Shown in pieces: positions 5,464-9,213 of a stretch of 9,213 nucleotides of DNA. Position 1 is the first letter of the stretch. The number at the start of each line of letters is the position of its first letter. Location of the stretch: the NCBI GenBank assembly GCA_946482335.1, contig CAMLRG010000213.1, forward strand, positions 1-9,213, written 5' to 3'. Source of the DNA: an uncultured Duganella sp. GTDB taxonomy: Bacteria > Pseudomonadota > Gammaproteobacteria > Burkholderiales > Burkholderiaceae. The translations under genes were made by a program, and so were the position numbers. The notes below the pieces were generated by a model. The model worked only from the letters and a program-made list of their open reading frames with translations. It was not told the DNA's origin and ran no database searches.

Positions 5464-6168
5464 TTAATTTTGGCTGCGCCAGCGCAAACGCGAGCGCGGG
5501 GTGGGGCGCAGCAGGATGCATTCCGGCGGCTCGCGCAACAGGTCGCGCGCCGCGTCCGTGAGGGCCGCCAGTTCGGGGGGCGCGCTGCCTGGTGCGGCGG
5601 TGGCGAGCCAGACCAGGTGCGGGCCGTCGCCGCGCACCGGCAGTTGCGGGAAGTTGTTGGGCATGTCGAGCGTGGCAAGCGTACCGGCTTCGCGCCATCC
5701 CGCTTCGCGCCAGGCAGCAAAGGCTGGCGCGGCCAGCTCGGCGAAGCGTTCCAGTTGCCCGGGCTGCAGCGTGCACAGCACCGCCACCGCATCGCCTTGC
5801 GCCCCATCCGGCTCCAGTACCGGATCGACCGCCGGCAGCGCCGGCACGCCGCTGCCGGGCCGCAGCGGGCGCAGCAGCAGCACGTTGTCGCTGTCGGTCA
5901 TCAAGCCGTTCAGCGTGGCCTTGTGCTCCTTCCACACCGGGCCGTAATAGAAGGCGGCATTGACTACCGCGCGCTGCTCCCAGCTGGTAAAGCCGCGCAG
6001 CCAGAGGAAACTGTTCGGGTTGCCACGCTCGGTGAACTGGCCCATGGCCAGCGCACCCAGTTGCTGGAAGGCTTCCGGGAACAAGGTTTCGAAATAGCGC
6101 GTGAACGCTGCCTGGCCGCCCTCGATGGTGGTGTAGCGGCGGAATTCGATGATCGGGTAAGTATCCAT
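5464..6168 (-). CDS. NIPSNAP-family protein, two-domain
   Basis: The product is 234 residues. The N-terminal domain (about 5-103) is NIPSNAP-like: PIIEFRRYTTIEGGQAAFTR, LFPEAF, SFLWLRGFTSWEQR, YGPVWKEH and LLLRP follow the family's pattern of a dimeric alpha/beta-barrel (ferredoxin-like) fold. The second half (about 124-225) repeats the layout and also ends in ILLRP, suggesting an internal duplication with a more diverged second domain. No catalytic function is established for bacterial NIPSNAP proteins; some related alpha/beta-barrel proteins are monooxygenase- or stress-like. It is probably cytoplasmic: there is no signal peptide. The start is uncertain: ATG 6168 begins directly at the domain, ATG 6180 would add four residues (MLAT), and neither has a good ribosome site. 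Further upstream codons are shadow of the divergent gene. It is transcribed divergently from the solute-binding protein gene and may be co-transcribed with the 146-residue protein gene. Confidence 0.85.
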   Translation of the reverse strand: MDTYPIIEFRRYTTIEGGQAAFTRYFETLFPEAFQQLGALAMGQFTERGNPNSFLWLRGFTSWEQRAVVNAAFYYGPVWKEHKATLNGLMTDSDNVLLLRPLRPGSGVPALPAVDPVLEPDGAQGDAVAVLCTLQPGQLERFAELAAPAFAAWREAGWREAGTLATLDMPNNFPQLPVRGDGPHLVWLATAAPGSAPPELAALTDAARDLLREPPECILLRPTPRSRLRWRSQN

Positions 6169-6230
6169 GGTCGCCAGCATAAGGATGAAAGCGGTCGGAT
6201 CGCGCCCTATATTCGTGCTAATCTTCGGCC

Positions 6231-6989
6231 GTGATAAGCCGTTTTCTTCTCCCCCTTCTGATCGCCGCAGTGCCGGCCGCGCAGGCAGCCGGACAGACCG
6301 CCCTGCGATTCTGTTCACTCGATGTCGATTTCGCGCCGGTGGCGCGCATCGATGGCAGCGGCCATTACCAGTACCTGTTAAAGCAGGCCGCACGCAAGGC
6401 CGGGGTTGAGGTCGAGCGCCGCATCGCCCCGCGCCGGCGCTGCCTGGACGAGATCCGCGCCGGAATCAGCGATGGCATGATCGGCGCCTTCACACCCGAG
6501 CGCAGCGCGATCGCGGCCTTCCCGCTGGCGGGTGGCGCGCCTGATGTGACGAAGGCGTTCGGCACCGTGCGCTACTATCCCTACCGGCGCGTTTCCAGCG
6601 ATGTGTTGTGGGATGGGCAGCGCTTTCATGGCTTGAAAGGCAGCGTCGGCGTGGAGTCCGCCTTTGCCTTCGTCACGGACCGGCTGCGTGCGCTCGGCGT
6701 GCCTTACGACGATGGCGCCAAGACGCTGGGGCAGAACATGGACAAGCTCCGTGCCGACCGCGTCGACGTCGTGATCGGCATGGACCTGGAAGCGGACAAG
6801 CTGGTGGCCCAGCGCCACCCCGGCCGCATCGAGCGCGCCGGCGCGGCATTCGACCTGTCGCCGATGTACCTGATGCTGTCGAAGCAGTTTTATGCCGCGC
6901 ACCCGCAAGTCGCGCAGCGCCTGTGGCGGGCAGTGCAGGAAGCCCGCAACAGCCCCGACTACAAGCGCTACCAGCAGGATCACCCCTGA
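6231..6989 (+). CDS. Periplasmic solute-binding protein, type II (SBP_bac_3-like), orphan
   Basis: The product is 252 residues. The Sec signal peptide MISRFLLPLLIAAVPAAQA is cut after residue 19 (AQA/AG). The mature part has the layout of the amino-acid-type periplasmic binding-protein fold: LRFCSLDVDFAPV at the N-terminus, RRRCLDEIRAGISDGMIGAF (69-88) ending the first lobe, PYRRVSSDVLW, then LKGSVGVESAF (135-145) opening the second lobe and DKLRADRVDVVIGMDLEADK (171-190) returning. Cys28 and Cys71 may pair. The GTG start is forced: an in-frame TAA lies at 6219-6221, and the next in-frame ATG is deep in the domain. There is no clear ribosome site, so expression may be low. No permease or ATPase gene is adjacent, so it may serve a distant transporter or act as a free sensor. 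The ligand cannot be predicted; the arginine pattern hints at a carboxylate. Confidence 0.85.
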   Translation: MISRFLLPLLIAAVPAAQAAGQTALRFCSLDVDFAPVARIDGSGHYQYLLKQAARKAGVEVERRIAPRRRCLDEIRAGISDGMIGAFTPERSAIAAFPLAGGAPDVTKAFGTVRYYPYRRVSSDVLWDGQRFHGLKGSVGVESAFAFVTDRLRALGVPYDDGAKTLGQNMDKLRADRVDVVIGMDLEADKLVAQRHPGRIERAGAAFDLSPMYLMLSKQFYAAHPQVAQRLWRAVQEARNSPDYKRYQQDHP

Positions 6990-7088
6990 TCGCTGATTTG
7001 CCAACAAAGCTCGCTGCGCGATCAAAATTCTCGCATCGTTCGATGCTATGCCGCGTCGCGTCCCGAAGTCATGAGCTGGATCAGATCC
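6987..7088. repeat. Gap with several small dyads between the solute-binding gene and the tRNA-His terminator
   Basis: TGATCGC (6987-6993, covering the TGA stop) is repeated inverted as GCGATCA at 7018-7024. GCATCG/CGATGC lies at 7033-7046 and GGATCAGATCC at 7078-7088. None is followed by a T-run on the + strand, so a terminator for the solute-binding gene is not evident. I see no gene in this gap. Confidence 0.3.
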
Positions 7089-7092
7089 AAAC

Positions 7093-7124
7093 AAAAAAGG
7101 CCTATTGCCAAAGCAATAAGCCTT
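7093..7124 (-). terminator. Intrinsic terminator of the tRNA-His transcript
   Basis: On the - strand, 7113-7124 pairs with 7097-7108 over 12 bp (one G-U) around a UUUG loop, and six U's follow. It lies 14 bases beyond the tRNA 3' end, so the primary transcript is short. It also faces, and could help insulate, the convergent solute-binding gene. Confidence 0.9.
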
Positions 7125-7138
7125 CTCTGTGAATTCGG

Positions 7139-7214
7139 TGGGGTGGCTGATGGGGCTCGAACCCACGACAACAGGAATCACAATCCTGGACTCTACCAAC
7201 TGAGCTACAGCCAC
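7139..7214 (-). tRNA. tRNA-His (anticodon GUG), CCA encoded
   Basis: A full cloverleaf can be read on the - strand. The acceptor stem GTGGCTG (7208-7214) pairs with CAGCCAC (7143-7149). A normal D-arm contains AGCTCAGTTGGTAGAG. The anticodon stem CAGGA/TCCTG encloses TTGTGAT with GTG at 7179-7181. The T-arm has GGTTCGAGCC. Discriminator C73 and an encoded CCA end the gene at 7139. The base before the acceptor stem (7215) is G, giving the histidine-specific G-1 opposite C73 required by histidyl-tRNA synthetase; counting it, the mature tRNA begins at 7215. The gene has its own promoter and terminator and follows murI. Confidence 0.98.
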
Positions 7215-7260
7215 CACTGAAAACTGCATTTCCGCCGCACCGTAGCGCGACAGAGCCGAG

Positions 7261-7289
7261 ATTATATAGGCTTGCGCCGGAACTGGCAA
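7261..7289 (-). promoter_or_regulatory. Sigma-70 promoter of tRNA-His
   Basis: On the - strand, TTGCCA (7284-7289) and TATAAT (7261-7266) are separated by 17 bases, close to perfect consensus. Transcription would start near 7254, about 40 nt before the tRNA 5' end. The -35 box begins seven bases after the murI stop codon. No terminator separates murI from the tRNA, so some read-through from murI is also possible. Confidence 0.85.
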
Positions 7290-7296
7290 ATAAATT

Positions 7297-8133
7297 TCAA
7301 ATCTGGACCGATTCCACCAGGGGATGCAAGCCAAGCAGGCTGGCAAACTGCTGCTGCAAAGCCGCCGCGTTGCCGCTGGTGTAACCGCGCAGGTGGGCCG
7401 GGGTGCCGCCAGGACGTTGCAGTCCAGCGCCTTCCAGCAGGCGGGCCAATTGGCGCGCCACGGCCTCGCCGGTATCGATCATGGTCACCTGTGCCGCGCT
7501 GCCGCGCGCGGCAACCAGCTGGGCGATCGCTTCTTGTACGAAGGGGTAGTGGGTGCAGCCCAGGACCAGGGTGTCCGCACCCTGCTCCAGCAGCGGCTCC
7601 ACATAGCCTTGAAGCAGGGCCGCGGTGGCTTCGCCGGACAGGTCGCCCTGTTCGATGCGCTCCACCAGGCCGCCGCATGGCTGCAGCAGGAAGCGCGCAC
7701 CGGTGGTGCTGGAAATCTGTTCGCGCAGGGCCAGGAACTTTTCGCCGCGCAGCGTGCTCTCCGTGGCCAGCACGCCGACCGTGCCGTTGCGCGTGGCCGC
7801 AGCGCCGGGCTTCAGCCCCGGCTCCACGCCGACGACCGGCAGAGCAGGGTAGGCCGTGCGCACCGCCTTGATCGCCGCTACGGTGGCGGTATTGCAGGCC
7901 ACCACCAGCGCCTTGGCGCCTTGCTTGAGCAGGAACGCTGTCACGGCCAGTGCGCGCTGCACCAGCCACTCATCCGTCTTCGCACCGTAGGGCGCGAAGG
8001 CGGAGTCGGCGAAGTACAGCACATGCTCGTGCGGCAGTTGCGCATGGATATGGCGCAGCACGGAGAGCCCTCCCACGCCGGAATCGAAAACGCCGATCGG
8101 CGCATCGGCGGAGGAGGGGACAGGAGGATGCAT
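7297..8133 (-). CDS. murI: Glutamate racemase
   Basis: Cofactor-independent cytoplasmic enzyme that converts L-glutamate to D-glutamate for peptidoglycan precursors (added by MurD). The product is 278 residues, close to the family's usual 260-290. The catalytic features are all present: IGVFDSGVGGLSV (13-25) with the conserved Asp17-Ser18, the ADSAFAPYG loop (42-50), first catalytic Cys80 in VACNTAT, second catalytic Cys193 in LGCTHYP with the neighbouring His195, and DTGEAVAR near the C-terminus. The first ten residues form a short non-conserved extension. The ATG at 8131-8133 is the base after the fumarase TAA, with no recognisable ribosome site, so translation may depend on coupling to the fumarase gene. 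The two genes share one strand and probably one transcript. Confidence 0.97.
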   Translation of the reverse strand: MHPPVPSSADAPIGVFDSGVGGLSVLRHIHAQLPHEHVLYFADSAFAPYGAKTDEWLVQRALAVTAFLLKQGAKALVVACNTATVAAIKAVRTAYPALPVVGVEPGLKPGAAATRNGTVGVLATESTLRGEKFLALREQISSTTGARFLLQPCGGLVERIEQGDLSGEATAALLQGYVEPLLEQGADTLVLGCTHYPFVQEAIAQLVAARGSAAQVTMIDTGEAVARQLARLLEGAGLQRPGGTPAHLRGYTSGNAAALQQQFASLLGLHPLVESVQI

Positions 8134-9213
8134 TTAGGCTGGCTGGGCCGCTTTCAGCGACTCGATCTTCACCTGCCACTCTTTCGGGCCGGTGTTGTGC
8201 ACGGAAGTGCCGGAAGAATCGACCGCCACGGTGACCGGCATGTCGACCACGTCGAACTCATAGATCGCTTCCATGCCCAGGTCTTCGAAGCCAACCACCT
8301 TGGCGCCCTTGATCGCCTTCGATACCAGGTAAGCCGCGCCGCCGACAGCCATCAGGTAAGCCGACTTGTGCTTCTGGATCGATTCGATCGCGGTCGGGCC
8401 GCGTTCAGCCTTGCCCACCATCGCGATCAGGCCGGTCTTCTCCAGCATCATGTCGGTGAACTTGTCCATGCGGGTCGCGGTGGTCGGGCCGGCCGGGCCA
8501 ACGACTTCGTCGCGCACCGGATCGACCGGGCCGACGTAGTAGATCACGCGGTTGGTGAAGTCCACCGGCAGCTGCTCGCCCTTGGCCAGCATGTCCTGGA
8601 TGCGCTTGTGCGCGGCATCGCGGCCGGTCAGCATCTTGCCGTTCAGGAGCAGGGTCTGGCCCGGCTTCCACGAAGCCACTTCTTCTGGCGTCAGGGTGTT
8701 CAGGTCGACGCGCTTGGACTTCTCGGTGTCGGCAGCCCAGGTGACGTCAGGCCAGTCGGACAGCTTCGGCGGCTCGATGTAGGCCGGGCCCGAACCATCC
8801 AGCACGAAGTGGGCGTGGCGGGTGGCCGCGCAGTTCGGGATCATCGCGACCGGCTTGGATGCAGCGTGGGTCGGGTACATATTGATCTTCACGTCCAGCA
8901 CGGTGGTCAGGCCGCCCAGGCCCTGCGCGCCGATGCCCAGGGCATTGATCTTGTCGCACAGTTCGATACGCAGTTCTTCCAGCTTGTTCTGCGGGCCGCG
9001 CTTTTTCAGCTCGTACATGTCGATGTCTTCCATCAGCGACTCCTTGGCCAGCAGCATGGCCTTCTCGGCGGAGCCGCCGATACCGATGCCCAGCATGCCA
9101 GGCGGGCACCAGCCAGCGCCCATCAGCGGCACGGTCTTCAGCACCCAGTCCACCAGCGAGTCGGAAGGGTTCAGCATGACGAACTTGGTCTTGTTCTCGG
9201 AGCCGCCGCCTTT
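8134..9213 (-). CDS. fumA: Fumarate hydratase class I, C-terminal part (5' end outside window)
   Basis: Oxygen-sensitive [4Fe-4S] fumarase of the TCA cycle, converting fumarate to L-malate in the cytoplasm. About 359 residues are visible; the single-chain family is 500-550, so the N-terminal part with the first cluster cysteine lies beyond 9213. Counting from the first visible codon, Cys36 in GAGWCPPGM and Cys128 in MIPNCAATRHAHF match the second and third cluster ligands (Cys224 and Cys318 in E. coli FumA, as I recall). KGGGSENK and GIGAQGLGG are typical of the alpha region. The C-terminal (beta-like) domain is fused and complete, with the LLNGKMLTGRDAAHKR, GPAGPTTATRMDKF and MEAIYEF motifs. 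The frame is intact and ends in TAA at 8134-8136. FumA and FumB cannot be told apart here, so the symbol means class I fumarase. It is the upstream gene of a unit with murI. Confidence 0.96.
   Translation of the reverse strand, partial: KGGGSENKTKFVMLNPSDSLVDWVLKTVPLMGAGWCPPGMLGIGIGGSAEKAMLLAKESLMEDIDMYELKKRGPQNKLEELRIELCDKINALGIGAQGLGGLTTVLDVKINMYPTHAASKPVAMIPNCAATRHAHFVLDGSGPAYIEPPKLSDWPDVTWAADTEKSKRVDLNTLTPEEVASWKPGQTLLLNGKMLTGRDAAHKRIQDMLAKGEQLPVDFTNRVIYYVGPVDPVRDEVVGPAGPTTATRMDKFTDMMLEKTGLIAMVGKAERGPTAIESIQKHKSAYLMAVGGAAYLVSKAIKGAKVVGFEDLGMEAIYEFDVVDMPVTVAVDSSGTSVHNTGPKEWQVKIESLKAAQPA

Noticed and set aside
5400..5807. Upstream extension of the 146-residue protein to 282 residues
   Set aside because: The extension overlaps the NIPSNAP gene in another frame and is low-complexity Arg/Pro/Ala. 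A plausible ATG with a weak ribosome site exists at 5397-5399.
5374..6234. 286-codon + strand frame opposite the NIPSNAP gene
   Set aside because: It is Arg/Gln/Ala-rich shadow sequence. The - strand frame carries the recognisable NIPSNAP motifs.
6378..7346. 322-codon - strand open frame running through tRNA-His
   Set aside because: It translates the tRNA itself into a peptide (AQLVESRIVIPVVVGSSP) and then mirrors the solute-binding gene. The tRNA and its terminator explain the region.
1..9213. CRISPR arrays, insertion sequences, phage or integron features
   Set aside because: No regularly spaced repeats, transposase or integrase motifs, terminal inverted repeats or att-like duplications were seen. 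tRNA-His shows no adjacent integrase and I noticed no duplicated 3' end.

Overview
The window looks like chromosomal core sequence from a GC-rich betaproteobacterium, most likely of the family Oxalobacteraceae (Massilia/Duganella/Janthinobacterium group). This rests on protein character: a single-chain class I fumarase next to murI, a chemoreceptor ending in a Trp-x-x-Phe tether, and small secreted TonB-domain proteins. It is an inference from memory, not from a search. There are no phage, IS, CRISPR or integron features, and base composition looks even throughout.

Left part (2-3716, + strand). The 3' end of dusA (tRNA-dihydrouridine synthase A) is followed by a 346-base gap. That gap holds a near-consensus sigma-70 promoter and a structured leader of about 215 nt. 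The leader precedes a complete methyl-accepting chemotaxis protein. Two tandem paralogous genes follow, each encoding a tiny exported protein that is little more than a TonB C-terminal domain. A strong intrinsic terminator closes the set, so the receptor and the TonB-domain pair probably form one transcription unit.

Middle part (3752-6989). Two unrelated predicted lipoprotein genes lie on the + strand; the second is Pro/Tyr-rich with a His/Arg tail. A convergent - strand pair follows: a two-domain NIPSNAP-family protein, then an unrecognised 146-residue protein ending at its own terminator. Just beyond that terminator is a possible 37-codon membrane microprotein. Divergent from the NIPSNAP gene is an orphan periplasmic solute-binding protein with a GTG start.

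Right part (7093-9213, - strand). The order in the direction of transcription is class I fumarate hydratase (5' end outside the window), murI (glutamate racemase) starting on the base after the fumarase stop, then tRNA-His with its own promoter and terminator.

Housekeeping functions (tRNA modification, TCA cycle, peptidoglycan precursor supply, tRNA-His) flank an accessory envelope and sensing segment. No convincing new multi-gene system is visible. The best leads are the anchorless, cysteine-paired TonB-domain duplicates behind the chemoreceptor, the structured chemoreceptor leader, and the candidate microprotein.
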